A DNA stretch of 64,000 bases, from contig NZ_JAENJH010000001.1 of NCBI RefSeq assembly GCF_016595675.1, positions 558,001 through 622,000 on the forward strand. The letters are read 5' to 3'. Below the pieces are notes generated by a model. It was not told the origin of the DNA. It searched no databases and saw nothing but the letters and a program-made list of their open reading frames with translations. Below, one piece after another: positions 7,999 through 18,090 of this stretch. Every line of letters begins with the position of its first letter. Position 1 is the stretch's first letter. Both the position numbers and the translations under genes were made by a program. This DNA is from Prauserella cavernicola. Its GTDB lineage: Bacteria; Actinomycetota; Actinomycetes; Mycobacteriales; Pseudonocardiaceae.

Positions 7999-9509
7999 CC
8001 ACCACCGGAGCAGCGCCCCAGCTGAGTGACCGCGTGCTCGCGGAGCTGACCGACGTGCTCGGCGGCGAGCACGTCCTGACGTCGAAGACGGCGCGCTACA
8101 ACCGGGCCCGCGTGCCCGCGCCGTTCCCGGTGCACCGCTGGCGCGAACGGGTGCCGGACCTCGTCGTGCTGCCCGGCACCGCCGAGCAGGTGGCCGAGGT
8201 GGTGCGCATCGCCAACGCCCACCGCATCCCGATCGTCCCGCGCGACGGCGGCACGGGACTCACCGACGGCGCCGTGCCGGAACGCCGGGGCATCGTCGTG
8301 GACGTCAAGCGGATGAACGAGATCAAGGAGATCGACCTCGACAACCGGACGTGCACGGTGGGCCCCGGCATCAACATGCTCAAGCTCAACGAGGTGCTCG
8401 GCGCGCACGGCCTGATCTATCCCGACGATCCGGCGTCGTACCCGTGCTCGCTCGTGGGCGGGCGCATCGGCACGAGCGGCTGGTCACTCGTCGGCTCCCG
8501 GTTCGGCCACACCCGGGACCTGGTGCTGAGCTTCGAGCTCGTGCTGCCCACCGGCAGGCTCATCCGGGTCGGCGACGGCGGCGGGCGCAAGGTGTCCAAG
8601 AGCTCCAGCGGCTACCAGCTCAAGCACCTGTTCATGGGCCACCAGGGCACGCTCGGCATCGCGACCGAGGCGACGTTGAAGCTCTATCCCAAGCCGGAGG
8701 CGGAGTTCTCGCCGTTCTGGGCGTTCGCCGACTTCGACTCCGCCTACCGCTGCGTCGGCGAGCTCGCCCGCGCCGGGGTGGCGACGTTCGCGGGGGCGGT
8801 GCTGTTCGACGAGTGGAAAGTGGACTATCTGCGCCGCGACGACGAGGCCTACATTCCGCAGCCCGCCGACGTACGCGCGCTCGTGTGCGCGGTGGCCTAC
8901 GGCAACGAGGACGAGGTGCGCGCCGGCGCCCGGCGGCTGATGCGGGTGGCCCGAGACGCGGGCGCGCGCTACCTCGGCGACGAGATCTCGCACGGCGACT
9001 GGGCGGCGCGCCACGACCGCTACGCCACGCCATTGCACGGCCGCACGCGGGAGGGGCAGGTGGCGCCGATGAGCTGGCACTGCGAGGACGCCGCCATCAA
9101 CTACACGAACCTGCCCGCCGTCCGGCGCGAGTGGCACGCGATCGTCGCGCGGCTGCGGGAACGGCACCCGGTCTTCGACGACTGGGGCATGTTCTTCTAC
9201 ACCAGCGCCGACACCGGCGTGGACTACCTCACCGAGATCGACGTCGGCATCTGGGAGCAGGAGCTCGACGACGCCGCCTGGGCAGCGTGGGTGGACGCCA
9301 AACGCGACATCGCCGCGGTGGCGCTGAACAACGGCGGCTCGATCAGTGCCTGCCACGGCTCGTGCCGCGAGGGCGAGGTCGACCTGGTGCCGCTGGAGCT
9401 CGGCGGCGGCTATGACGTGATGCTCCAGGTGAAGAAGGCCCTGGACCCCCACAACATCATGAACCCGGGCAAGTACGGGCTCCAGCGCGCCTACGAGGAG
9501 ACCCCATGA
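7995..9509 (+). CDS. FAD-linked oxidase, GlcD/D-lactate dehydrogenase-like (VAO/PCMH family)
   Basis: A 504-residue flavoprotein. The PCMH FAD domain shows VLPGTAEQVAEVVRIAN and PRDGGTGLTDGAV (about 55-95), then SLVGGRIGTSGWS and the substrate-cap domain. The C-terminus HNIMNPGKYG is the closing FAD-oxidase C motif. Members oxidise 2-hydroxy acids (glycolate, lactate) or related substrates and pair with an Fe-S protein such as the one directly upstream. The ATG overlaps the upstream stop by 4 bp, so the two subunits are made in step. The substrate is not identifiable; the neighbouring amine-type permease and aldehyde dehydrogenase suggest an amine- or amino-acid-derived compound. Confidence 0.85.
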   Translation: MTTTGAAPQLSDRVLAELTDVLGGEHVLTSKTARYNRARVPAPFPVHRWRERVPDLVVLPGTAEQVAEVVRIANAHRIPIVPRDGGTGLTDGAVPERRGIVVDVKRMNEIKEIDLDNRTCTVGPGINMLKLNEVLGAHGLIYPDDPASYPCSLVGGRIGTSGWSLVGSRFGHTRDLVLSFELVLPTGRLIRVGDGGGRKVSKSSSGYQLKHLFMGHQGTLGIATEATLKLYPKPEAEFSPFWAFADFDSAYRCVGELARAGVATFAGAVLFDEWKVDYLRRDDEAYIPQPADVRALVCAVAYGNEDEVRAGARRLMRVARDAGARYLGDEISHGDWAARHDRYATPLHGRTREGQVAPMSWHCEDAAINYTNLPAVRREWHAIVARLRERHPVFDDWGMFFYTSADTGVDYLTEIDVGIWEQELDDAAWAAWVDAKRDIAAVALNNGGSISACHGSCREGEVDLVPLELGGGYDVMLQVKKALDPHNIMNPGKYGLQRAYEETP

Positions 9510-9784
9510 GCGGCTACCGCTACCGCGACCAGCACACGCCACCGCCCGCCCGCCAGATCACCGACGTCGCGGTGGAGCGCTTCGAGCACATCTTCGAGGT
9601 CGACCCGAAACTGATGACCGTCCACGTGGCACAGCAGTTGTTCCCCAACTGGGACACGCTGCGCATCGCGCGCAGCAGGGGCGATCACCTGGAGTGGATG
9701 CACCGGCACTGGGCCGGTGAGGTGCTGTCGGGCCAGGAGCTGCTCGACGAGCTCGAGGGCAGTACCGCGGAGGCGGGTGAGTAA
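9506..9784 (+). CDS. small protein of unknown function in the FAD/Fe-S oxidase operon
   Basis: A 92-residue, acidic, soluble protein that overlaps the FAD oxidase stop (ATGA) and ends exactly where the permease starts. It is Tyr/Arg-rich at the start ([10 protein letters not shown]), followed by a probable helical domain with [31 protein letters not shown] and an acidic tail. No cysteines, metal motifs or membrane segment are present. I do not recognise a family. Being locked between two overlapping genes suggests a structural or assembly role with the oxidase, or a small third subunit. This is inference from position only. Confidence 0.6.
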   Translation: MSGYRYRDQHTPPPARQITDVAVERFEHIFEVDPKLMTVHVAQQLFPNWDTLRIARSRGDHLEWMHRHWAGEVLSGQELLDELEGSTAEAGE

Positions 9785-11276
9785 TGGCCACCACCCCCGC
9801 CGGGCCCGACGTCTCCTCCGACGCGCAGCAGCTGGCCGCGCTGGGCTACACCTCGGAGTTCCGCAGGGACATGAGCCTGTGGGCCAACTTCTCGCTCGGG
9901 TTCACCTACCTCTCCCCCGTGGTCGGGATCTACACGCTGTTCGCCGTGTCGCTCGCCGTCGGCGGGCCGCCGATGATCTGGAGCCTGATCCTGGTCGGGC
10001 TCGGGCAGCTGCTGGTGGCTCTGGTGTTCGGCGAGGTGGTGTCGCAGTACCCGATCGCGGGCGGCGTCTATCCGTGGGCGCGCAGGCTCTGGGGCCCGAA
10101 GTGGGCCTGGCTCACCGGGTGGGTGTACGCGATCGCGTTGCTGGTGACCATCGCGAGCGTCGTGTACGGCGCGGGCCCGTATCTGGCCTCGCTGCTCGAC
10201 CTCACGGTCTCGACCAACACCACGATCATCTGCGCGCTGGTGATGATCCTGCTCGCGACGGCGATCAACTTGGGCGGCACCAAGGTGCTCGCGGCCGCGG
10301 CTCTCATCGGGTTCACCACCGAGATCCTCGGCGCGCTCGTGGTGGGCGGCTGGCTGCTGATCTCCGAGCGGCACCACGGGCTCGGGGTGTTGTTCGACAG
10401 CTTCGGCGCCGAGGCGGGCGGCTCCTACCTGGCCGCGTTCCTGGCGGCCGGGCTCATCGGCATCTTCCAGTACTACGGCTTCGAGGCGTGCGGCGACGTC
10501 GCCGAGGAGGTGCCCGGCGCGAGCACCCGGATCCCGAAGGCGATGCGGATGACGATCTACGTCGGCGGCGCCGCGGCCACGTTCGTGTGTCTCGCGCTGG
10601 TGCTCGCGGTGCCCGACTTCGGCGCCGTGATCTCCGGCGAGAACGCCGATCCCGTGTCGGGTGTGCTCACCACGGCGTTCGGCGACTGGGGCGCCAAGGT
10701 GGTGCTGGCCGTGGTGCTGGTGTCGTTCCTGTCCTGCGCGCTGAGCCTGCAGGCCGCGGCGAGCAGGTTGATGTACTCCTACGCCAGGGACCGGATGCTG
10801 CCGGGCAGTGGCGTGCTCGCGCGCTTCTCGCGCACGCGCGGGGTGCCGCCGTACACACTGCTCGTGGCCGCACTCGTGCCCGCGGTGGTGGTGCTGGTGT
10901 CCCGGTTCTCGGAGAACGCCATCACCAAGATCGTCTCGTTCGCGGTGCTCGGCATCTACCTCGGCTTCCAGATGGTGGTGCTCGCGGCGCTGCGGGCGCG
11001 GCTCAAGGGCTGGCGGCCCTCCGGCAGCTTCACGCTCGGCCGCTGGGGTCTGCCCGTCAACGTCGCGGCGCTGCTCTACGGCGTCGCCGCGATCGTGAAC
11101 ATGGTGTGGCCTCGCACGCCGGACGCGCCCTGGTACGACGACTACCTCGTGCTGCTCTCGGGTGTCGTCGTGCTCGGCGCGGGCCTGCTCCTGCTGGTGC
11201 TGCTGCGGCCGTACCGGCACAGCACGGCGACCGCGGGCGACGCGGTCGCGAACTCCACGACAGCCAGGGAGGACGC

Positions 11277-11280
<4 letters not shown>
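9784..11280 (+). CDS. APC-superfamily amino acid/amine permease
   Basis: A 498-residue integral membrane protein with about 12 hydrophobic segments. N-terminal [18 protein letters not shown] matches the unwound TM1 region of amino-acid/choline/GABA permeases (ACT family), and [15 protein letters not shown] in the middle is the conserved F-E-x-x-x-x-x-E-E-x loop before TM7. These transporters import amino acids, GABA, choline or polyamines by proton symport. Substrate inference: the neighbours (aldehyde dehydrogenase of the aminobutyraldehyde/betaine-aldehyde type) make an amine or amino acid likely. The start overlaps the previous stop (TAATG), and the end overlaps the dehydrogenase start (ATGA). 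Confidence 0.88.
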
Positions 11281-12713
<1,433 letters not shown>

Positions 12714-12736
12714 CCGACGGCGAAGGTGGGAGACCA

Positions 12737-13798
12737 ATGCGATTCAGCTACGTGATGCTGCCCGACTACCCGCTCGACGACACCATCGAGTCCATCAAGC
12801 TCGCCGACGAGCTCGGCTTCTACGCCTGTTACGCCGCCGACGAGACGTGGCACAAGGACCTGTGGCTGCTGTTCGCCGCGGCCGCCGACAAGACGACCAA
12901 CATCCGCTTCGGCCCGAGCCTCTCGGCGGTGACGTTGCGCGAGCCGTCGCTGATCGCGCAGGCCACGGCGACGCTGGACGAGCTCACCGGCGGCCGCGCC
13001 GAGTGCGTGCTCGGCTCGGGCAACTTCGGCCTGCTCGCGCAGTACGGCATCGACTGGGCCAAGACCAAACCGCTCTCGCGCATCAAGGACGCCCACCACG
13101 TGGTCCGCACACTGCTCGACGAGGGAGCGATCACCCACGACGGTGAGTTCTTCTCCTACAACGGGCTCTTCACGTTCGCGCGTCCCGTGCAGGAGCGGGT
13201 GCCGGTGAAGCTCGGCGCGATGCGAGGGCCGAAGTCGTTCCAGGTGGCGGGCGAGATCTCCGACGGCGTCCACCATGCGCTGAGCTACACCAAACGCGCC
13301 TACGAGTACATGGTGGACAACGTGCGGATCGGCGCGCAGCGCGCGGGCCGCGACGCCGACTCGCTCGACCTGGGCGCGTGGATCGTGTTCGCCACCGGGC
13401 CCGACTCGGCCGCTGCCAAGGACGCGGCCAGGGCGATGGTGGGCCTCTACGCGTCGTCGATGCCCGTCGAGCAGCTGGAGCGCAACGACGTCGACCCCGC
13501 CGAGCTCACCGACATCATCGCGGCAGTGGGCGAGGGCAGGGTGGACCGCGCCTACGAGCTGACCTCCCCCGAGCTCGCCGAGCGGCTCTCGGTGGCGGGT
13601 ACGCCCGCCGAGTGCGCGGAGAAGATCAAGTCGCAGATCACCTCGACCGGCGTGAACCATCTGATCCTGGCCATCACCGACGCGGCGCTGGTCAAGGCCT
13701 TCTCCGGGCTCGAACTCCCGGGCGTGGCGACGATGCGCGAGCAGCTACGGCTCGTGCACGACGAGATCATGCCCGCGTTCGCGAGCCAGCCCGCCTGA
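12737..13798 (+). CDS. F420/FMN-dependent luciferase-like oxidoreductase, Mer-like
   Basis: A 353-residue TIM-barrel protein resembling methylenetetrahydromethanopterin reductase-like members of the luciferase family: YPLDDTIESIKLADELGFYACYAADETWHKDLW at the start, then FGPSLSAVTLREPSLIAQATATLDELTGGRAECVLGSGN, and the closing SGLELPGVATMREQLR. This subgroup commonly uses F420 in actinobacteria. The ATG at 12737 has a GGGAGA box and is preferred over an in-frame ATG nine codons earlier that overlaps the previous stop. It is the last gene of the operon; a strong hairpin lies just after it at 13811-13838. Its substrate is unknown. Confidence 0.82.
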   Translation: MRFSYVMLPDYPLDDTIESIKLADELGFYACYAADETWHKDLWLLFAAAADKTTNIRFGPSLSAVTLREPSLIAQATATLDELTGGRAECVLGSGNFGLLAQYGIDWAKTKPLSRIKDAHHVVRTLLDEGAITHDGEFFSYNGLFTFARPVQERVPVKLGAMRGPKSFQVAGEISDGVHHALSYTKRAYEYMVDNVRIGAQRAGRDADSLDLGAWIVFATGPDSAAAKDAARAMVGLYASSMPVEQLERNDVDPAELTDIIAAVGEGRVDRAYELTSPELAERLSVAGTPAECAEKIKSQITSTGVNHLILAITDAALVKAFSGLELPGVATMREQLRLVHDEIMPAFASQPA

Positions 13799-13810
13799 GC
13801 CGTGCCGGGT

Positions 13811-13838
13811 CCGGGGCCGCCGCGGCGGGCGGCCCCGG
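13811..13838. terminator. bidirectional hairpin terminator
   Basis: An 11-bp perfect GC stem (CCGGGGCCGCC / GGCGGCCCCGG) with a 6-nt loop fills the gap between two convergent genes. There is no U-tract, as is usual for GC-rich actinobacteria. Confidence 0.75.
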
Positions 13839-13840
13839 GC

Positions 13841-14284
13841 TCAGGCCTTGTGGCGGCGCGTGCCCGTCTTGCGGACGCGCCGCCGCAGCTGCAGGATCCT
13901 CGCCACGCCGAGCACGGCGACCAGCACCGCTCCCCCGACCACCGACAGCAACAGGGCCACGGCGAGCGGCAGAGTCGACGAGGTGCCGAGGAAGTGCACC
14001 GTCACCGAGTCCTGGTTCTGCAGGATGAAGATCAGCAACACGACCAGGAGCAGCACGCCCACGATGACGGCCACCCACGCGGCGCTGATCCGCGTGCGCG
14101 GCACCCCACGGCCCGGCGGCCTCCCGGAGGGCCTTCCCGACGGCCGTCCCGTTGGTTGTTCCGAGGACGCCGCGGGTGTCGGCGTCCCCTTCCCGCCCAC
14201 GCTTCCGGGCTGGTCCGCGACGTTCCCGTTTACCTGGTTGACCGGCGGCGGTTCCTCGCGGCCGGCGCCCGCTGAGGTACTCAC
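13841..14284 (-). CDS. LapA-domain (DUF1049) small membrane protein
   Basis: About 147 residues. A disordered N-terminal half is rich in Pro, Gly, Ser and contains the repeat GRPSGRPSGRPPGRG. Two membrane helices follow (VAVIVGVLLLVVLLIFILQ and LAVALLLSVVGGAVLVAVLGV), with the LapA signature LQNQDSVTVHFLG between them, and a basic tail ends the protein. LapA (YciS-like) proteins in enterobacteria tie to envelope lipid control; the actinobacterial role is unknown. The start is uncertain: the GTG at 14284 has GGAGG only 1 bp upstream, and no better start is seen before the membrane helices. Confidence 0.7.
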   Translation of the reverse strand: MSTSAGAGREEPPPVNQVNGNVADQPGSVGGKGTPTPAASSEQPTGRPSGRPSGRPPGRGVPRTRISAAWVAVIVGVLLLVVLLIFILQNQDSVTVHFLGTSSTLPLAVALLLSVVGGAVLVAVLGVARILQLRRRVRKTGTRRHKA

Positions 14285-14325
14285 CCCTCCATCATCACCC
14301 CGAACGGGGCACCGACGCACCCCTG

Positions 14326-15654
14326 TCAGAGCACGACGAAAACGAACCAGCTCAGTCCGGGGGCCAGCGCGATCACGGGCACGGCCCACATGATGAGCCT
14401 GCGGAAGAACACCCGCGAGTCCATCGACTGCTGGTTGGCCACCAGCAACGCGCCGTTGGTGGACAACGGGCTGACGTCGACGACACTGGAGGCGATGCCG
14501 ATCGCGGTGATGGTGCCCAGCAGCGGCAGGGTGCCGTCGTCGAGCAGTGGCACTGTCAGCGGGATCGACGCACCGAGCACACCGGCCGTGGACGCGAACG
14601 CCGAGATGACCCCGCCGATGTAGGCGGCGGCGAGAGCGGTGAGCAGCGGGCTGCCGCCCGACGTGATCAGCTCGCGCAGGAAGTCGATGGTGCCGAGTTC
14701 GTCCAGCACGCCGACGTAGGTGATGACCCCGCACACGAGCAGGACCGCCGACCACGGGATGCGGCTGATGGCCTCGGCGTAGTCCTTCGGCGCGAGCAGC
14801 GTCAGCACGAGGCCGATGGTGAGCGCCGTGAAGCCGACGTCGAGGCTCAGTGCGGTGCTGGCCACGACCAGTCCGGCGAGCCCGGTGAGCGTGAGCGCCT
14901 GGTGCACCGTGAACCGGGTGCGCTGTGTGGTCGCTGTCGTCGCTGTCGCGGCCGGCGTGGTCGTCGTGGTCGCCGTGGTCGCCGTCGCGACCGCGCCGCC
15001 GGAGGACTCGGGGCCGGGTCCGGCGTCCGGCTCGTCGCGCCGCCCCTCGCGGAACAGCCGCACGCCGCCGAACACACAGAACACCACGATGCCGAGTACG
15101 AAGTTGAACACGAAGCTATTGATGAACAACCAGGGCTGCTGGTCGGGCAGTCCGGCGCCGGTGAGCAGCTGCCCGGTGATGGCACCGAACGGGCTCAGCG
15201 GCGAGAACGAGCCCGCCGTGGCCCCCTGGACCACCATCAGGCCCGTCAGCAGCGGGCTGATGCGGTACTGCTGGGCGAACCGCATCGCGATGGGAGCCAC
15301 GATGGCCACCGCCGCCGCGCTCAGCGCACCGACCGCGGCCACGAACGCCGTGAGCACGAACAGCAGCCACGGCATCAGTGCCACGCGCCCGCGCACGAGC
15401 CGTACCCCGAGGTCGACGACGCGTTCCAGCGTCCCGTTGGTCTGCGCGATGCCGAACAGGTACGTGACGCCGACCAGCAGCACCAGCAGATCGGCGGGGA
15501 ACCCCGCGAGCATGGCGTCGATGTCGAGGCCACCGAACCCGACGCCGACGACGAACGCGGCCACCAGCGCCAGGATGCCGAGGTTGACCTGCACGAACGA
15601 CGCCAGCAGGAACATCGCCAGCAGCACGGCCAGCGAGGCGATCTGCACGGTCAC
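14326..15654 (-). CDS. MatC-like / SLC13-type anion permease
   Basis: A 442-residue membrane protein with 11-12 hydrophobic segments. The N-terminal half (ASLAVLLAMFLLASFVQVNLGILALVAAFVVGV, then GGLDIDAMLAGFPADLLVLLVGVTYLFGIAQTNGTLERVV) matches the MatC N-terminal domain of dicarboxylate carriers, followed by the hallmark GATAGSFSPLSPFG. The C-terminal half mirrors it with VVDVSPLSTNGALLVAN. Between the halves is a low-complexity Thr/Ala linker (ATTATTTTTPAATATTATT). The GTG start overlaps the SsuD-like stop by 4 bp, with AGGAG 8 bp upstream, so the permease is coupled to the monooxygenase. It probably imports an organic acid, perhaps a sulfonated one. The substrate is inference. Confidence 0.8.
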   Translation of the reverse strand: MTVQIASLAVLLAMFLLASFVQVNLGILALVAAFVVGVGFGGLDIDAMLAGFPADLLVLLVGVTYLFGIAQTNGTLERVVDLGVRLVRGRVALMPWLLFVLTAFVAAVGALSAAAVAIVAPIAMRFAQQYRISPLLTGLMVVQGATAGSFSPLSPFGAITGQLLTGAGLPDQQPWLFINSFVFNFVLGIVVFCVFGGVRLFREGRRDEPDAGPGPESSGGAVATATTATTTTTPAATATTATTQRTRFTVHQALTLTGLAGLVVASTALSLDVGFTALTIGLVLTLLAPKDYAEAISRIPWSAVLLVCGVITYVGVLDELGTIDFLRELITSGGSPLLTALAAAYIGGVISAFASTAGVLGASIPLTVPLLDDGTLPLLGTITAIGIASSVVDVSPLSTNGALLVANQQSMDSRVFFRRLIMWAVPVIALAPGLSWFVFVVL

Positions 15655-16769
15655 CGGGGCGACTCCTGACCAGCCAGCAGACCGCGGCGGCGCAGCTCCG
15701 GCCGCAGGCCCTCGCCGACCCAGTACGCCTCCTCGAGGTGCGGGTAGCCGGAGAGGATGAACTCCTCGATGCCCGCGTCGTGGTACTCGGCCATCAGGTC
15801 GGCAACCTCGGCGTGGCTGCCGACGAACGCCGTGCCCGCTCCGCCGCGCAGCAGGCCGACGCCTGCCCACAGTCCGGGATGCACCTCGAGGTCGCGCACG
15901 TCACCTGACTTCACTCCGGCGTGCAGCTTGTTCATCGCCTGCTGCCCGGTGGACTCCAGACCTGCCATGCGCTTCTGGGAGGCCGCGACGTCGGCGGGGT
16001 CCATCTCGTCGAGGAACCGCTGCGCCGTCGCCCACGCGTCGGCGCTCGAATCGCGCGTGATGACGTGGGCGCGCACGCCGAAGCGCAGCGTGCGGCCCTC
16101 CTGCTCGGCCAGTTCACGCAGCCTGGCGACCTTCGCGCCGACCGCGGCGGGCGGCTCACCCCAGGTGAGGTGCACGTCGGCGCGGCGGGCCGCGACCGGG
16201 AGTGCCGCGTCCGAGCTGCCGCCGAAGTACAGCGGGGGCACCGGGTCCGGCACGTCAAAGGCCCGGGCGTCGCGCACCTGGTAGTGCTTGCCGTCGAAGT
16301 CCACCGGCTCGCCTGACCAGATCTCGCGCAGCAGCTGGAGGAACTCGTCGGTGCGCTCGTAGCGCTGGTCGTGGTCGAGCCAGTCGCCGAACCGGCGCTG
16401 CTCCACCGAGTCGCCACCGGTCACGACGTTGAGCAGCAGCCTGCCGCCCGAGATCTGCTGGTAGGTGACGGCGAGCTGCGCGGCCAGTGTCGGCGTGAGC
16501 GTGCCGGGGCGGAACGCCACGAGAAATTTGATGCGGCTCGTGCGGCTCAGCAGCGCCGCCGTGCTCAGCCACGCGTCCTGGCACCACGTGCCGGTGGGCG
16601 TGAGCATGCCGGTGAAGCCGAGGTGCTCGGCGGCCTGGGCGACCTGCGCCAGGTAGTCGATCTCGGGCTTGCGCGGCGTGTTCGCGCCGTCCGCCGTGAC
16701 GTGCGGACGGTCCACGATCGACCTGCCGTCGCCATGACTGGGCAGGAACCAGTGCAGCGTCACGCTCAT
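15651..16769 (-). CDS. ssuD: alkanesulfonate monooxygenase-like FMNH2-dependent enzyme
   Basis: A 372-residue luciferase-fold enzyme of the SsuD branch: LHWFLPSHGDGR at the N-terminus, GFTGMLTPTGTWCQDAWLSTAALLSRTSRIKFLVAFRPG, ISGGRLLLNVVTGGD and YFGGSSDAALPVAARRADVHLTWGEPP. SsuD cleaves the C-S bond of alkanesulfonates with FMNH2 and O2, giving aldehyde plus sulfite. The usual SsuABC importer and SsuE reductase are absent beside it; instead it is fused translationally (GTGA overlap) to a MatC-like permease. An AAGGA box sits 10 bp before the ATG. Other sulfonate- or sulfone-cleaving relatives (SfnG, MsuD) are alternatives; gene symbol is by similarity of motifs only. Confidence 0.78.
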   Translation of the reverse strand: MSVTLHWFLPSHGDGRSIVDRPHVTADGANTPRKPEIDYLAQVAQAAEHLGFTGMLTPTGTWCQDAWLSTAALLSRTSRIKFLVAFRPGTLTPTLAAQLAVTYQQISGGRLLLNVVTGGDSVEQRRFGDWLDHDQRYERTDEFLQLLREIWSGEPVDFDGKHYQVRDARAFDVPDPVPPLYFGGSSDAALPVAARRADVHLTWGEPPAAVGAKVARLRELAEQEGRTLRFGVRAHVITRDSSADAWATAQRFLDEMDPADVAASQKRMAGLESTGQQAMNKLHAGVKSGDVRDLEVHPGLWAGVGLLRGGAGTAFVGSHAEVADLMAEYHDAGIEEFILSGYPHLEEAYWVGEGLRPELRRRGLLAGQESPR

Positions 16770-16920
16770 CAGGACACGATCCTTTCCGCGGGAACAGCGA
16801 TTCCGAGCGGGGGAAACGTATCAGTTCCAGCCGTCCGGACGACCTCACGCAGTGAAAGAAAGTAATTCGTCACAAGCGTCCCACAGAGCGGTCCTATTAT
16901 TTTCGTTCTGTAATTAACAA

Positions 16921-17412
16921 TCAGCCGGTGACCTCGCCGAGCTTTCCGGTCGCCACGTCGAAGACAAAACCGCGGATGGAGTCCTTCCTGGGCACGAACG
17001 GGTTGCCGCGGATCCGGGCGATCGACTGCCGCACGTCGGCGTCCAGGTCGCCGAACGCCTCCGCCGCCCAGGCCGGCTTCACTCCCACGTCGTCCTGAAT
17101 GGACTTCTTGAAGTCGTCGTCGGTGAAGGTGAGCATGCCGCAATCGGTGTGGTGAATGAGGATGACCTCTTCCGTCCCGAGCAGCCGCTGACTGATGGCG
17201 AGCGAACGGATCTCGTCGTCGGTGATCACCCCGCCCGCGTTGCGGATGACGTGAGCCTCGCCCTCTCGCAGCCCGAGCACGGCGTAGACGTTGATGCGCG
17301 CGTCCATGCACGCGACCACGGCGACGCGCTTGGCGGGCGGCAGTGGCAACGGGCCGGAGAAGCTCTCGGCGTAGCGGGCGTTGTTGTCGAGCAGCTCGTC
17401 GGTGACGGACAT
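16921..17412 (-). CDS. beta-class carbonic anhydrase
   Basis: A 163-residue enzyme that hydrates CO2 to bicarbonate. Zinc ligands are all visible: CMDAR (Cys35, with the Asp37-Arg39 dyad) and HHTDCGM (His88, Cys91). IRNAGGVITDDEIRSL is the conserved active-site wall. Length and motif spacing fit the plant-type/mycobacterial Rv1284-like branch of small beta-CAs. A GGAGG box precedes the ATG, and the gene starts 24 bp after the stop of the DNA-binding regulator gene on the same strand, so the two are likely one transcript. Confidence 0.92.
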   Translation of the reverse strand: MSVTDELLDNNARYAESFSGPLPLPPAKRVAVVACMDARINVYAVLGLREGEAHVIRNAGGVITDDEIRSLAISQRLLGTEEVILIHHTDCGMLTFTDDDFKKSIQDDVGVKPAWAAEAFGDLDADVRQSIARIRGNPFVPRKDSIRGFVFDVATGKLGEVTG

Positions 17413-17436
17413 GAGCGGCCTCCTTCGGTGCGGGTG

Positions 17437-17961
17437 CTAGTTTCCGTGCAGGCGCACGAGGTCCGAGCCGTCGAGCCGGTAGCCGACCCCGCGGACCGTG
17501 GTGATCAGCGGGAGGTCGGCGCCGAGCTTCGTGCGCAGTTTCCGGATGTGGACGTCGAGCGTGCGACTGCGGTGCCTGCTCGCCTTCGGCAGACCCCACA
17601 CCTCGTCGAGCAGCGCTTCCCGGCGGCACACCCGGCCCGAGTGCCGCGACAGGTGCAGCAGCAGGTCGAACTCGAGCCGGGTGAGTGCCACCGGGTTGCC
17701 GCGGGCCACCACGATCCGCGATCCGGGGTCGATGTCCACGACGGGTCCGGCCACTGCCGGATCGCCGTCGCCGTGGGGAATCGCGACGCGCACGAGCCGC
17801 TCCGTGGGCCCCGGCGAACAGCCGTCCCTTCCCGAGGGGAAGTGGGTGCTGATCGCCGCCACGAGCTCGGCGCTGGCCCGGGAGAACTCCCCGGCGTCAC
17901 CGCTGCCGCGAATCACGACGTCGAGCTCGGTCACTCGCACTGGAGCACTCGTCTGGGTCAC
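17437..17961 (-). CDS. OmpR/PhoB-type winged-helix DNA-binding protein without receiver domain
   Basis: 174 residues. The C-terminal 95 or so are a complete OmpR-type Trans_reg_C domain: VALTRLEFDLLLHLSRHSGRVCRREALLDEVWG, the SRTLDVHIRKLRTKLG recognition helix, and ITTVRGVGYRLD. The N-terminal part (about 80 residues) has no receiver Asp and no recognisable sensor domain. It is therefore not a standard response regulator. The GTG at 17961 has a GAGGAGG box 7 bp upstream; longer frames lack one. It sits 24 bp before the carbonic anhydrase and may control it, which is inference. Confidence 0.82.
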   Translation of the reverse strand: MTQTSAPVRVTELDVVIRGSGDAGEFSRASAELVAAISTHFPSGRDGCSPGPTERLVRVAIPHGDGDPAVAGPVVDIDPGSRIVVARGNPVALTRLEFDLLLHLSRHSGRVCRREALLDEVWGLPKASRHRSRTLDVHIRKLRTKLGADLPLITTVRGVGYRLDGSDLVRLHGN

Positions 17962-18090
17962 GATTTTCCTCCTCGAGACCCAGCACACCAAAAAGGGAGA
18001 CAACGGGCAACCGCGCTCGCATAGTGGGCATTGTTGACGAGCGCGGGACAATCATTTCCGACGGTATTTTCTTTTGTTCTGGACGTATTG

